Below, piece by piece: positions 1 to 11,680 of a DNA stretch of 64,000 nt. Position 1 is the stretch's first letter. Each line of letters begins with the position of its first letter. Made by a program: the position numbers and the translations under genes. The stretch is from Chlorokybus atmophyticus (lineage: Eukaryota; Streptophyta; Chlorokybophyceae; Chlorokybales; Chlorokybaceae): contig RHPI01000401.1 of NCBI GenBank assembly GCA_009103225.1, forward strand, positions 47,386-111,385, written 5' to 3'. Under the pieces are notes generated by a model that did not search any database, was not told where the DNA came from, and saw nothing but the letters and a program-made list of their open reading frames with translations.

Positions 1-3000
1 TAACGAGAACAGAATAATGGTTGCCACCCCTCTCGTCGATATATGCAACACGGAGAGCGTCATGTCGTTGCATCAATTGCAAAATGTCTGCGGCCCTGGG
101 ATCCTTGTCTCTCTTGTGCTTCCCGTAGATCTGGCACGAGACCACATATGTGAATTTCAACTGAGAGAGTTGTTCTGCATACGCTCTCGTTGTTTCTTCG
201 TCTGCTGGCGAGGACATGGCTGCCTGGCGCTGCAGTGGAGGGCCGGAGATGCCTGAAACAGGCTGAGGCGCTCCGCCAACCATTCGCTCCAACAGTGCCT
301 GCAGGTTGTGGAAAGTGAACGAATGAACTCTACTCGATTCAAGGTGACTCCGCAGTCAAGCCCCAAAAACCGTCACAAGATTTATGTGTTCACTCTTAGC
401 CTAGTAATGTTGCCTTGTATCGTGTGCAAGCAGAGCTCTGAATGCACAACACTCGCAACTATAAACAACACCTGCAGCTTGATGGCTTTCTGATAGTACA
501 TCATGCCGCGTATGGTCCTCGCAAGCGTTTGGCCTCTGTACGAAGCCCACAGCCGCACTTCCATGCCGTGGTGCTCCCACAGCTGTTCCTTAGTCTTGCA
601 CCCCATCCTACTTGAAAAGTTCTCCCACTCATCAGGGTAGATCTGCACGGCAGTCGTTGACAGCCCCCTAGTCAGCAAGGAGAGAGTGGAAACAACAGAA
701 GAGAGACACACATCAAGCGACGCTATGGCAGCATGTGCTGCTGACCGTGCGCAGGTAGTACAGAAGAGAAACCCCATCGGAGTTCTCCTCCGTGATCTTC
801 TGTTCTGAGTATATGACATCCTCATCATAGTATGGCGTGAGAACAGAGAACGACCGCATGCACCTCACAGAAGGGGCAGCGGGCATTCTCATAAACAAGG
901 ATGCGGCGAAGAACTCAAGGCGGCGCTTGGCCTGCTTGTTGTTCAGCTTTCCGCGGTGGGTGCTGCTAAGAGTGAGGAGGAGCCTCAATCTCCTTGCCTT
1001 TGCAGACAGCAGTGAGATGGGATTGACCACCCCAGGCTGGGACTGAGGTAACCTGTTTGTTGCACCTGCGGGTGATGTCCGTCCACGTCGCTCAAGATAT
1101 GTTTTGCGAAGGTCCTCCCGCATGAACCTGTTGATGGCCACGTCACAGACCTCCTCCAAAACGCGAGCAATCTCCACTCGCCCTCCAGGTTGGTCTTCAA
1201 TCTGCTTGAGCAGGTCTGCCAACTTGTCAATTACAGGCCGCAGCCCCTGCATGTCAAAGCTTGTAAGCAGGGTCTTGGCTTCAATGGCTTCATGCACGTA
1301 TGAGAGGATGGTGCTGAGCTCCACAGCTTCCTGCGTGAGACTTGGAGACTCCGCTAGCATCTTGATAGTACAAAAAGCCTCAAGCGCGGCAGATTTCTGG
1401 TGCTCTTGCGCACTGACTTGCCTCCACGCAACTTCATCGCGGGACGCATACGGCATTCGCTGGGCATCACTAACGCGCAAGCTGTGGTCATGCCGTGCTG
1501 CTTCCTCCGGGTACTCCGCATCGCTGGCGAGGTCGATAGCGCTGTTGACATATCCGGCGAGCAAGAAGAGTGGCCAATGTACGAGTGAGGTCGCAACATC
1601 AGTGTCAGATGGTTGCTGGCCTGCTGCCGTATGCGTTGCCACGGTGTCTCCATGGCCTACAGGCATCTGCAAGCGCTCGAGCTCATCATCACTCACCAGG
1701 TCCTCCTCCCGCATGCTTTGCACAAGCTCATTCCAGCAGGAGGCAAAGAGATGGGCCTCCTGGACACTACTACTCCGGACCCCATCAAATGGAGCCTCGA
1801 GCTCAATTTCAGGGCCAGCCTCTTCCATGCCACGCTCCATTCGAGAGGTTGTTCGAGACACGGACCTCAAGCTTCTTCTCCGGAAACGGAGGCGCTTGAT
1901 ATTGAAGATGTTGAACACCTTGTCAATGTAGCCTTGAAGCAGCTGCAACGGGTTTGTACCAACATGGTGATCAGTGGTCAACCCCAGCAAAAGCTTGCAA
2001 AACAGCGCCGGGAGCAGCCTGAAGCGCGAGGCGAGCACGCTCATCGTGGAAATTTCCCCTAGCCGCTGGTACAGCCCGCTGAAGCCACCAACAACCGAAG
2101 AGAATATGGCATACCACACTTGCATGTCCATGATGTACACCAGCACAATCGGCGCCCTGCAACAGGAGAAATAGAGGGAGTGAGGGAGAGGGAGATGAAC
2201 AGAGAGAGACAGGGAACGAGGGCGCGCGCACAAGCGAGGGCGAGGGCCGTTGCAGCGCGCGCAGGCATTGGCGAGCATGGCCCGGCCCTGGCCCGNNNNN
2301 NNNNNNNNNNNNNNNNNNNNNNNNNNNNNNNNNNNNNNNNNNNNNNNNNNNNNNNNNNNNNNNNNNNNNNNNNNNNNNNNNNNNNNNNNNNNNNNNNNNN
2401 NNNNNNNNNNNNNNNNNNNNNNNNNNNNNNNNNNNNNNNNNNNNNNNNNNNNNNNNNNNNNNNNNNNNNNNNNNNNNNNNNNNNNNNNNNNNNNNNNNNN
2501 NNNNNNNNNNNNNNNNNNNNNNNNNNNNNNNNNNNNNNNNNNNNNNNNNNNNNNNNNNNNNNNNNNNNNNNNNNNNNNNNNNNNNNNNNNNNNNNNNNNN
2601 NNNNNNNNNNNNNNNNNNNNNNNNNNNNNNNNNNNNNNNNNNNNNNNNNNNNNNNNNNNNNNNNNNNNNNNNNNNNNNNNNNNNNNNNNNNNNNNNNNNN
2701 NNNNNNNNNNNNNNNNNNNNNNNNNNNNNNNNNNNNNNNNNNNNNNNNNNNNNNNNNNNNNNNNNNNNNNNNNNNNNNNNNNNNNNNNNNNNNNNNNNNN
2801 NNNNNNNNNNNNNGAGAGAGAGAGGAGGGGAGCGCCAGAGCGAGCGCGAGAGCGCACGCGCGAGGCTTTGCAAGTTGGCCAGCCTGGCATGTTTTTCGGA
2901 CTGCACATTGTGCCAAAGCAGTACAAGCACTAGTGTGCCCAGGACATACCACAAGAAGAAAATGGCTCCGATGTTGTAGCAACCACGGACAGGTTTGAAC

Positions 3001-4877
3001 CAGAAGTAATGGATCTCACAGTTTTTCCATAGGCTGAGCGTTGGATGCACAAGCGGCCTGACCTGGTTTGCATAGCGCCGTGAGGTTAACACAGGTCACA
3101 AAGTGAGCAATACAATGACTAGAGGACAGGCGCTGCAAATGAACGTTGATGCGTCAGCGCAGCTGACTAGTTCTATCAAGTAGTATGGCACACAAGGATG
3201 TAGGGTGGGCTGGCTACTATCTAGTAGTACAACGCTGAATGCCCTGCACATCAGCAAGAACGTACCTGCAAGTAGTAACTGAAAGTCAACTTGCACGCCA
3301 GTAACACCAACCAGAAGAGGGTGTACCAAGACGTTTGCCAGAGGGATTCCATCATGTTGCGCCCAACATAGACATGGGTGTCCGACCACCAAAAGAAGGG
3401 TAAAAAGATGTAGTACAGGGGGTTATGCGGCCTACTGACGAGTTTGTTGATCAATGGGAGTACCCGGAGCAGGAACCTTGCAGTCGTGGGCCCAGCGTAA
3501 CCCAATATGCACCAAAGAAAGATAACATCAAACTGAGTCCGCGTATGGGTCATCACCTGCAATCAAAGAAGGCGCTGAGCACTGTATAGCCAGAGACGCA
3601 CAAGACACAACTGATGTTGCTATGCAGTGCTTGATGTCCTCCCCACCAAGATGTATAACATGAGGAGAGCTGAAGCGCAAGCGAGATGCAGGACAGCGTG
3701 CGCAAATAGCCTGCAAAGCTCCAGCGCTCGCATGCGCTTCCATATCCCCCATGTAAATCGCAAGTTGAGCACCGCTTGTAGGAAGTTCGCAAATGCATAT
3801 GTGACCACCAAGCTGCCCAGCATCCGCCACATGTGGTCCGTAAACAGGTGCTTCTCGTTAAAGGCAATGACAAACAGCGCTTGCAGCGACAAGATGTAAC
3901 TGCATTGAACAGCGACAGTAAATAAGTAGTCAACTTGTGAAAGCGGGACGCAAATGAGCAATATGTCTCGCAACTCACAAGCAGAAAAGGCGATGCCAAC
4001 AGTGAAAAAGCGCCAGCCAGCTCCGTTTCTCCAAGAAAGTTTTGCGGGGCTTGCTCGAACTTAGCTGGAGAGTGCCATCAGCATCGCGCTTTGGCGGCCA
4101 GCAAACAATCTTGTCGTTTATGTCTACGCACTTCTTGGACCAGAAGTACTCATTGACGTCGTCATAGTTACACCAAGCTGTATGTGGCTTGAAGCCCAGG
4201 CTGCTGCGCCTGCTCGTCTCATTTGCACTGTCGGCCTCCTTGGCGCAGATGTTGTAGATAGGAGTCACCATGGTCTTCAGATACTCGTCGTCCCTGACCT
4301 CATTATCGCTCATGTTGGTGGACATCTCATGAAAGATGTAGCTGAGGCACTCGGGCAGAAAACGCAGATTGGCAGCTTCTCCCCAGATGAGGTAAAAGAG
4401 GCATGTGGATTGGAGGAGCTGCTTTTTCTGCTGCTCGGTCAAGAGATCCGTCTCGGGCACGCTCACCACGGGATCAAGCTTCAAGTAAGTGCACCAAGTG
4501 GTGTAGTTATTGAAGGTTTTGTTGGCCAGCTCTTTCAGAGCTCTGTTGAAGGCAGTGTCCTGGCGCTGGCCGCCTCTGGTTTCGGCGCGCTTGAGTTTGT
4601 TGGCAAGGAGCAAGACCACATTTTCACGTTGATTCTTTACATTGTCTGCCTGGAAGCCACACACGCACTTCAACCAGTCGAATACGTCCTCCTTGTTTCC
4701 AGTCAGGCGCTGCTTAACATTAGCGACTCGAGATCGAGACGTCCTTGAGTCGTTGCGCTGGCGGATGATGATGAGGCCTTCTGCCTGCGTCCTCAACTCT
4801 TCGCGCACCGCCCGTACCTCTGGCAGCGTGGCAGCCAGATTTCTGCCTTCCAAAGGCATCACGTTGTATACGTGTCC
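1..4877 (-). CDS. CALS: Callose synthase (1,3-beta-glucan synthase), partial; C-terminus lies off the left edge
   Basis: Plant-type callose synthase, which polymerises UDP-glucose into 1,3-beta-glucan at the plasma membrane. On the minus strand the exons join at GT-AG sites with frame kept: 4877-3979, 3899-3647, 3556-3266, 3062-2950, 2156-746, 642-472 and 298-1. The first exon holds the FKS1-type N-terminal domain (LIWGEAANLRFLPECLSYIF, NYDDVNEYFW). The next three hold membrane segments. Exon 2156-746 begins with VLVYIMDMQVWYAIFS and ends in the opening of the glucan synthase domain (RRLEFFAASLFMRMP, FSVLTPYYDEDVIYS). Exon 642-472 has IYPDEWENF and ASYRGQTLARTIRGMMYY; exon 298-1 has KFTYVVSCQIYGKHKRDKDP. 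The intron 2949-2157 contains an assembly gap. No stop or frameshift is visible in any exon and glutamines use CAA/CAG only, so this looks like a working host gene. The exon borders are inferred by eye; family membership is near certain. Confidence 0.95.
2296..2813. other. Assembly gap in a callose synthase intron, flanked by GA-rich simple repeat
   Basis: 518 Ns. Both flanks are purine-rich (GAGAGAGAGAGG on the right, gagggagtgaggg on the left), so the gap probably marks an unresolved GA microsatellite inside the intron 2949-2157. Apparent long reading frames across the gap are artefacts. Confidence 0.9.
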
Positions 4878-4982
4878 CTGGGACATTGTGTGTGAGGCGG
4901 TGTACATATGCATGTGCGCGTCTGCACGTGCCTGTGAGCACTATGCGTGCCTATGTGGGTGGAGCAATGTTCTCACACGTAC

Positions 4983-5108
4983 CTGCGCAGTGCCAGGCGC
5001 AGTGGACGGCCCAGCCTCAGCCATTGCAGTCTCTACCAGTCTCCTCAACCAGCGCTCGCTTTTTCCACTGGTCCGCCCATGCCATGCACATGCACCCCCA
5101 GAGAAGGC
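4983..5108 (-). CDS. CALS: Probable upstream exon of the callose synthase gene
   Basis: Upstream of the exon starting at 4877, the minus strand has an open stretch encoding ERWLRRLVETAMAEAGPSTA and ending at a strong donor (GTACGT, just below 4983). Joining it to the acceptor at 4877 keeps frame and leads straight into the family motif YNVMPLEGRNL. WLRRLVETA resembles the WERLV(R)A segment that callose synthases carry near the N-terminus. The 5' border of the exon is not fixed: an in-frame stop lies at 5109-5111 and I see no convincing acceptor between, so the start could be different or the exon might be partly degraded. The long Vta1-binding N-terminal part of plant enzymes was not found here. 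Confidence 0.4.
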
Positions 5109-5289
5109 TCAGTGACCTGCGCACGGCGACGGCTTGACGCAGAGGCAGCAGCAGCGCAATGGGGCGACAAAGCTGACAACAGGCGCGCTGGAATTTGAGC
5201 TGCGCATGCACTGCCCTGCCCGCCGACGAACGGCCGCCCACCCCCTGCTCAGCGCGCCGATGTCCGGAAAGCGCTTCACGTTGGAACTT

Positions 5290-5320
5290 CCGCGACGCTC
5301 CACCTTGTGGAGCGTCGCGG
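5290..5320. repeat. Perfect 14-bp inverted repeat with 3-nt loop
   Basis: Arms 5290-5303 and 5307-5320 (ccgcgacgctccac and its complement) are perfectly complementary around the loop ctt. GC-rich and very stable. It lies just upstream of the callose synthase exons, so it could be a 5' leader hairpin or a transposon footprint. No function can be read from it. Confidence 0.7.
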
Positions 5321-5653
5321 AGAATGTCCGGCCGACATGCTGGGCAGCGACGCTCGGATTGCATACGCTGTGGGCTTGCAAGCCTGTCATGTCAAATAGA
5401 ACATCCAAAATGGCTGTGTTGGTACGCCATGATGGGTGTTTAACACCCATAACATGGCCAGCTTGAAGCTGGAAGGTTAGAAAAAGGCGCGGCTAGGCTT
5501 ACCACAGAGTTGCTGTGTTTTTCTAGATTTGTAAGTTGAAGCCCCGACACGACCGGCGACGACATGCTGGTCGGGGCGAAAGTTTGAGAGGGGAGCTAAC
5601 AGCGCTATGTAGGTTACCTACCTCGCAGGGTACACTGTATAGGGGTTACAAGC

Positions 5654-6120
5654 ACAGGGGTGATGCTCACCGCAAACTCGCGTTTTTAACTGTCGGTGGC
5701 TGCCGTTTGGCCGATGGAGCGGCTGTGCGGCGGTCGTTGTTTTGCGACTTGTAGTCTCGCGCCGTAACGTGCTCACTGGCCTCGATAAACTATCGCAGGT
5801 CGCGTGGCGCCAGCTAAGACCGTCCGATCTATAAGGGCATGGGAAATTACCTTGATTACGCAACGACGTATAGTCCCGCGCATTATTATCGATTAAGCTG
5901 CGCGTCATTAAATGAATTGAAAGCTCGCGATACGCGTCCGATCACGACGAAACAATTCACGCCGTGCGATCTGTAGGCTGGACATTTGCGATGAGCACAA
6001 TCAGGGGTGATGCTCAACGCAAGCCACAGTTTTCAACTGTTGGTGGTTGCTCGGTTTGTGACGGGTAACTGTAAGCCGCTCGGCCGAATGACCGGCTGCG
6101 CACCGGTCAGCGTCGGTTGT
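5654..6120. repeat. Diverged direct repeat in a gene-free stretch
   Basis: A segment starting caggggtgatgctcaccgc (5654 to about 5740) recurs at 6001 to about 6120 as caggggtgatgctcaacgc, with matching downstream phrases (ttaactgtcggtgg / tcaactgttggtgg, ccgatggagcggctg / ccgaatgaccggctg). The 5321-6480 stretch otherwise shows no gene I can support. It is GC-rich with many CG-containing hairpins. Confidence 0.55.
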
Positions 6121-6488
6121 TTGCACCGTTATCATTCACAGAATTACGCTGTCCAGTCTGGGAGCCGGGGGGGGTCCGATTATCTTAAGTTTGCTGACTG
6201 CGATCTATGTCGTTTGCCGTTGGGTAACGTGAGCAGGTGTGGATTCCGCCGTTCTGAGTTGTGTTGTGTCGACGTATTTGGGGGTCTTGGCAGCTTGTGA
6301 TGTGTGATACCTGTTTGTGTGTGTCGACGACGTCCGGATTCAAACGGTATCAACAACAGCGCGCGCATTCCGCCAAACTTCAACGGGATGACGTAGTGAG
6401 GAGTGTGCTGGTTCTGGCTGTTCTGCGCTGTGCGAGGAATGCGGCGAGGTCTTTTTGGTGGAGGGCGGTGGCGATTGTGGTGCGACGG

Positions 6489-6800
6489 ATGTCCAGGGTG
6501 ATGGTGTTGAGGGTGAACGAGGAGAGGGGTGGTGGTCTGTTTGGCTCTCCTGCGGACCTTGGTGTGGGTGGAGACCATGTTGATGGCGGTGAGGATGCCT
6601 CTCGGGCCATTGCTGGTCGCGCAAGCAGGCGTGAGGGTGTGGTAGAACGTACAGCCAGTTCAACGGCTGATGGAGCGGCTAAGAAAAAGCGTAGGTTGCA
6701 GCGGCGGGAGTCTGCACGGAAGTATCGGGCAAAGAGAAAAGATGTGATTGATGTCATGCGGAGAGATCTGAACTTGTTTGACGGCATGCTTGACAGTGAG
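6489..6800 (+). CDS. bZIP-like basic-region protein, probable first exon
   Basis: From the ATG at 6489 the frame encodes an acidic, glycine-rich leader and then a strongly basic segment, KKKRRLQRRESARKYRAKRK. This resembles the DNA-contacting basic region of plant bZIP factors (NRESARRSRxRK), but the invariant asparagine of N-x7-R is replaced by arginine. A clear leucine heptad does not follow directly. The frame stays open to 7058, but a possible donor (GTATTG at 6801) follows DGMLDSE. The next exons on the same strand (7649-8646) are coiled coil, so the two may belong to one transcription-factor-like gene. The start choice is tentative because the frame is open further upstream to 6261. Family: resemblance only. 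Confidence 0.45.
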
Positions 6801-7648
6801 GTATTGATTCAAGTGGCTTGCTCCGGGCTTTGCTGGAACTTGCTGTCTGATTGTCGCACTCTGGAGATGCTGAATGTGAGCGTGCTATGCCCATGCATTG
6901 CACTCTTGCACCAGTGCTTTTGGGCCAATGTGCTGTTATTGCACACACAGCGTGTGCATCCGCAGTGGCGTTTACCTGGCTCAGCAGGTTCTCCAGAAGG
7001 AAATGTGGGCCGGTCTTTAGTGCCTTACATCAGCTCGCCTCTGAGCAATATGTGGTGAGTAAAAATTGTCTGCTGTCGTCGAAGTTGAGTGCAATGTCTT
7101 TGTCTATGTGTTTTGGGCGCAGCTGACAGCAGCTGTGCTTGTAACAGAGTGGTGGCTGTGAGAACCAGGAGAACGTGAATCCACACACCACACAGGGCAA
7201 CTGCAACACGCGGAGTGCACTTGCACCAGCCGTGCCCCTGCAGCGGACAATCCCGGGCCCATTCACAGAGCACAGTGTGCACTAACAGAGCGTGGACAAC
7301 ATGGCATCTACGGGCTCGCAGCATACGAGGCCTCAGATAACTGGTTGCAGCCAACAGTATGCTGGAGGTCCGAGGGCGCCTTATATTAGGCCTGTTTATT
7401 ATGGGTGGTGTACACCTTATCTTGTTACTGAAACCGGTACTGTGTTGAATTAGCAGCAATCAAGCATGTGCAGTGGACTAGTGCCTTTATACAACATGAA
7501 CGCTTGTGCGGACAATTTATCCTGTGTGCAGGTCAGCGTTTTAAGTGCATGATATGTTGGCCAAGGCTGTGAGCTTGATTGCAATGTGTGCGCTTGTATA
7601 ATGATGGCTCTTTATGAAAACACGAAAGTATGTGAGACAGTGAGCCCC

Positions 7649-8646
7649 ATGCAAGATGTGTTAACAGCATGGGAGTCAGAGAGGGTTGGCATGCTGAGTG
7701 AGCTGGCGACTACTGCAGCTGCATTAGCAACGGCCAGGGGAGACAACAATCAGTTAGCGATGAGGCTTGAAGAGTGCGAGTCTGCAAGGGGTATTCTGCA
7801 GATGCAGTTGGAGGATGCAACAACGGAGTATACTAGTGCACACTCTGACACATTAAGTGCGAGTCCACAGAGCTCTGGTGAGCAACCAAGCATGCGTGTA
7901 GTCCCTCATCTACATGGGCCCAGCTGTTGTGAAGTTAGTCAGCGGCTAGAGAAGGTGGGTGAGCAATCATAGTCCCTGGTACGGGAGCTGCAACAATGCA
8001 AGGCTAGCGAGCGGTGTTTGCAAGAGAAACTTGAGGGCTTGTATACCAAGGCTGCCAACGATGGCGAGATGCACCAGGGTGAAGTGTCGCGCTCGAGGGA
8101 GACTTTGCTCCAAGAGGGGCTGCACTTGCTGCTGCCAGCAATTGGAGGTGAGTAAGCATTGTCATGTGCAACATGTTGCAATGCATTGCATGCATAGCAA
8201 CATGTTACCTTAAGAACAATTGTTCGGTTGTATGAGTTGAATGCACAGTGTGCGGACTTGGCATGGAGTTTGGCAACGGCGCAAAGCCTGGCAAATTCTA
8301 ACACGACAAGTGAGTGCCGAGAGGCATAGGTTTTTAACCTGGAGCAGCATGTGTGTCGCCTAAAGGATATGCTGCAGGTGCACACTATGCATGAACTTGC
8401 GTAATTCACATGCCTAACAGCAGCGTGCTGTGTACCTTGCATGTTGTCGCTTAATGGCTGCAACATTGGCAAGGGACTCAGCATGACTTGGCTGATGCAG
8501 GAGCTATTACTCAGGACCTGCAAGGCAGAGCGTTGGGATTAGAGCAGGTGGCAACAGACAGCAAGGGTCACGTGCAGCCGCTGCAGCAGCGGGAACAATC
8601 CGTTGCCAGTCTGCACGATGCACTCGAGGCGCTTCAGTCTGATTAA
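7649..8646 (+). CDS. Multi-exon coiled-coil protein with one in-frame TAG
   Basis: From ATG 7649 the frame reads MQDVLTAWESERVGMLSEL and continues as heptad-rich coiled coil (LATARGDNNQLAMRLEECES). A TAG at 7970-7972 interrupts it, but the same frame carries on as coil (LVRELQQCKASERCLQEKL) to a strong donor (GTGAGT at 8148). Further short coil exons can be read at 8249-8309 (CADLAWSLATAQSLANSNTT, donor GTGAGT), around 8330-8378 (LEQHVCRLKDMLQ) and 8501-8646 (LQQREQSVASLHDALEALQ, stop TAA 8644). The intact splice sites argue for a gene; the TAG argues for a recent pseudogene or a read error. It may continue the bZIP-like exon upstream. No catalytic domain is visible. Confidence 0.45.
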
Positions 8647-8927
8647 GCAGAAGCTGATGGCATGCAAGCTTGGCATTGACAACAAGTTAGAGAAGAGGAG
8701 CACCTGACATTGCTGCGGAGTGTGGCCATTGAATGCACACATGGCGAGTTGCCACATGAACCTCTGCTGTACGTAACGTGGCAGCTGCAGTCCCCCGGAG
8801 CAAACATGTGAAGACGATAGAGGTCAGCAAGCTATACCATCTCAGCAACAGCCAGCACAATAACCTGGTGCGTACTTGCAAGAAAGTTCTGCAATTAGCA
8901 CTGTTTGTAATCACGGGCACAAAAAGT

Positions 8928-9140
8928 TTTACCGTTGCAGCATCCTGGGGTGCTCCTGACTTGGTCAGCTGCTTTCAGATAAGTGTCTTGGTTTTGTGAA
9001 GTCGGTTGATGGCACGCCCGTGCTTGATGGCTTGCTTTTTGATTTCCATGATCTTTAGATGGTCTGAAGACCATGGAAATCAACTTATCTTAAAGCAGCT
9101 CACCAAGCCAGGAGCACCCCAGTATGCTGCAATGGCGACA
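8928..9140. repeat. Imperfect inverted duplication (about 58-bp arms)
   Basis: The arm at about 8928-8986 (contains gcatcctggggtgctcctga) is the inverted, roughly 80% identical partner of about 9076-9140 (contains caggagcaccccagtatgct). About 90 bp lie between them. The right arm belongs to the degraded gene that starts near 9006, so part of that gene seems to have been copied in reverse next to itself. Confidence 0.6.
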
Positions 9141-10219
9141 TACCATGAAATTCCGCTCGCCATATTCACAGAGGACGGGAGTATGCGCAAAAGAGACAAG
9201 TTAAAGTTTCTAGCGGACCTGGCATCTACTTGCCCTCGTGCACAACTACACAAACACCCTGCTGGTGTTGAATGCATCATAGCATAGGGCATGTTTGTCA
9301 TCAACAAAGGTCCTGTAAGCAGTGGTGTGGAGACCATGCATGACTACTTGGCTCAAACAATGCGTACCTCTCTGCTGCCACGCCTCTTTAACCCAAGCGT
9401 GCGATCATTACACTTGGTGTTTAATGACCCTGCACATGCCACTGGAGTTAAAAGTAATCTACAAGCATCGCGCGACAATGGGACTGCGCGGACAAGCAGG
9501 ACCTTGACGCCGCAAAGTGAGGTGCCACGGTCTTGGCGTGACTTGCTGGCTGACAGAGGCTTGAAAGCAGCCTCTGCAACTTGATGACGGCTCACCTCTG
9601 CGAGATCGAGTCGCACCCTACTTGTGGACAGAGCTTCATCATAGCAGGCGGATCATACCACGTAGAGCTTAAAAACATGGCGAGGGTTGTCACCTGCACA
9701 GCAGGAGGCATTCGTTACGAAGTCAGTTCGCAATGCCAATGCAATCACGTTGAAGCGAACAGCCGTGTGTGGCAGCATGCACACCGTTGTGGGTTTGACA
9801 CTGTACTCATCTACTCTCCGGACACAAATCTGTCCATAATCGGCATGGCTGCCCTGGAGCAGTGGCAAGACCCATGAAGGCAAGTTTTTGTGCAACTTGC
9901 ATTGAGTTCGAACAGCTTTGCAAGGCCACCATTCCTGCACTCGTCCAGACTGAATCTGCAATTTGTCACACATGCCACAGACACATTAAAGAGCACCAGC
10001 GTGCCAAGTTCCTGCTGTTGTTTTTCGCTGACATAGGGTCGGACTACACCTGTTACTTACTTTGCTGGCATTAGTGAACACTTCTACTGGTCTGAGGTCC
10101 TATGCCGAGAAACAAAGTTTATCTCAGGAGGTACAAACCTTGATGAAGCCGGAGGGACTGCATTGCTGCTGCGCCTCATTGGTTGCGCCTATTATGCCAA
10201 ACACAAGGTGGTCTTCCCT
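9006..10219 (+). pseudogene. Degraded multi-copy gene of the 'EADTR / YSPDTD' type, 5' and middle part
   Basis: Translated pieces in shifting frames give DYLAQTMRTSLLPRLF, LHLVFNDPAHATG, VPRSWRDLLADRG, QSFIIAGGSYHVELKNMARV, CNHVEANSRVWQHAHRCGFD, TVLIYSPDTNLSIIGM, GSDYTCYF and then TALLLRLIGCAYYAKHKVVF. The order and motifs (H-x-EAD-x-R, then VLIYSPDT, then SDY) match, from memory, a family of uncharacterised multi-copy proteins seen in invertebrate and other eukaryotic genomes that looks transposon-derived. Lesions include a TAG at about 9288, a frameshift near 9580, another near 9880, and a 4-bp duplication (acttactt) near 10050. The gene breaks at 10220 where another element is inserted and resumes beyond 12170. 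The family assignment needs a profile search. Confidence 0.55.
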
Positions 10220-10759
10220 GCGTCGCAAAATTTACATGGTGACTGACAAGGGACTGAGGGACTGACGGGTGCCTGACCCTGCCTGACCCTACCTGACGTA
10301 ATGAATTTGTCCATAAAGGGACTTTTTGGGACGGACGTTACTATCAAGCAACGTATACCGACGGCAAGCGGTCGACCAATAAGTACAATTGACGGCGGCC
10401 TGCCTGTGACGGCAACACCGCACAATAAGGTGACGGCCGATTGTCAATCGTCCCATTTGCGCGATGGCGTTCTATTTGTATAGCTGATAAGTCACGTTTT
10501 GGTCACATATAGTGACGGCCAACCGTCGGTCATACCCTGACTGTCGAAAAGTATGCGCGACGGCCTGCCTACTTTGGCAAGCCAGTCACCGTTTGTCCCT
10601 ATCATGTGACCTTACCGCGCACTTGACGCGGCGGCGACCTACTTATTGTGTGTCAAGTATGATAAGCAAGTGACCGCCGGTCCCTAAAGGTCGGCAAGTC
10701 GGGACGGTGGTACCGGCCGGCAAGTAAAGACGCTAGTACGATGCAGCCGCCACACTATG

Positions 10760-10938
10760 TCAATTGTACGAATAGTGCCATTGTCGAAACAATGGCACTA
10801 TCGTACCATTGGTATGGTACGATAGTGCCATGGCGACAATAGTACTTTCGTACCATTATAATAATACGATAATGCCGTTGCGAGTCATGATTCGATAACG
10901 CGTTTGAATTACTTGGGCTGCCCAAGTTATTCAAACGC
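10760..10938. repeat. Hairpin cluster inside the inverted-repeat element
   Basis: Two strong foldbacks lie here. One is a gtacgaatagtgccattgt / acaatggcactatcgtac pair near 10766-10807. The other is an 18-bp pair with a one-base loop at about 10901-10938 (cgtttgaattacttgggc / gcccaagttattcaaacg). The corresponding second hairpin in copy 2 (about 47054-47090) is a perfect pair, so the structure is retained in both copies. Confidence 0.65.
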
Positions 10939-11256
10939 TTTACGGCTTCAAGTTGAACAGAGCGTTGCGGGCGGCGGCGGCAACCGCTATCAGTAGGTGA
11001 GTTTGGTTGCTGTCAGATGTTGTACTACGCGCAACACCGCATGCCATCTAACCACCCTCCTTGCCTTAGGGCGGCCATGCCAGGCCAGGCTAGGTCAGAT
11101 CAAGATTGGCGGCGGCAGCGGCGGTGGGAAAGGAACGGCGGCGGCGGAGCTGGAGCGGGCGGTGCAGGAGCCGCAGCTCAGTACAAGGGCAGTATTAGCA
11201 GCAGTACCTGAGGTAGTAGTAGCAGTAGTGGTAGTGGTAGTAGTAGTGGTAGTTCA

Positions 11257-11680
11257 TGTTAAGAGTATTCCTACATACGATCAGCATCGACCCTCCACAC
11301 AGGAGTAGAAGGTCGTAAGGACGAGCACTAGGTCCGGACTTAGCAAGATGGCATCGTCGGACCAGACTCCGGACTCCAGACTGGAGCCTTACTAACTGCT
11401 TCGTATCTCCGCGTATACTTACTCATATTAGACGTGTGAGAGCTTGTTGAAAAGCTCTGATTGCAAGGAAGACAACACAGCTTAGAGCGCGTCAAAAGGC
11501 TGAGTATAGCTTACGCAGTGCTTGAAAACGTAGACGTGTGTGTAACTGGCTAGTATAAGAACCAGCGGACAACTTGTAATAGATGAATGTGATGTGACTT
11601 GTGTATGCTCTGGTGGCGGTAGCTCTGTCTCTGTGTGTCTATGCTTGCCTCAACTACATGTGCATGCTAGTCCTTCAACA
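11257..11680. mobile_element. Solo Ty1/copia LTR
   Basis: 424 bp beginning TGTTAAGAG and ending CTTCAACA, flanked on both sides by the 5-bp duplication GTTCA (11252-11256 and 11681-11685). Internal phrases (ctccggacttagcaagatgg, cttagagcgcgt, gtagacgtgtgtg) match the LTRs of the copia element at 22331-24849. The second copy of the host element (43327-47935) lacks this insertion, which confirms it is a separate event. A solo LTR is the usual product of recombination between the two LTRs of one element. Confidence 0.85.

Noticed and set aside
713-2926. A 737-codon minus-strand frame crossing the N gap
   Set aside because: Only 746-2156 is coding. The part across the Ns is artefactual and upstream of a clear splice acceptor at 2157.
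10997-11308. Glycine/valine-rich ORFs in the inverted-repeat element (also 47178-47414)
   Set aside because: GGC- and GTA-type simple repeats; the two copies do not keep the frame.
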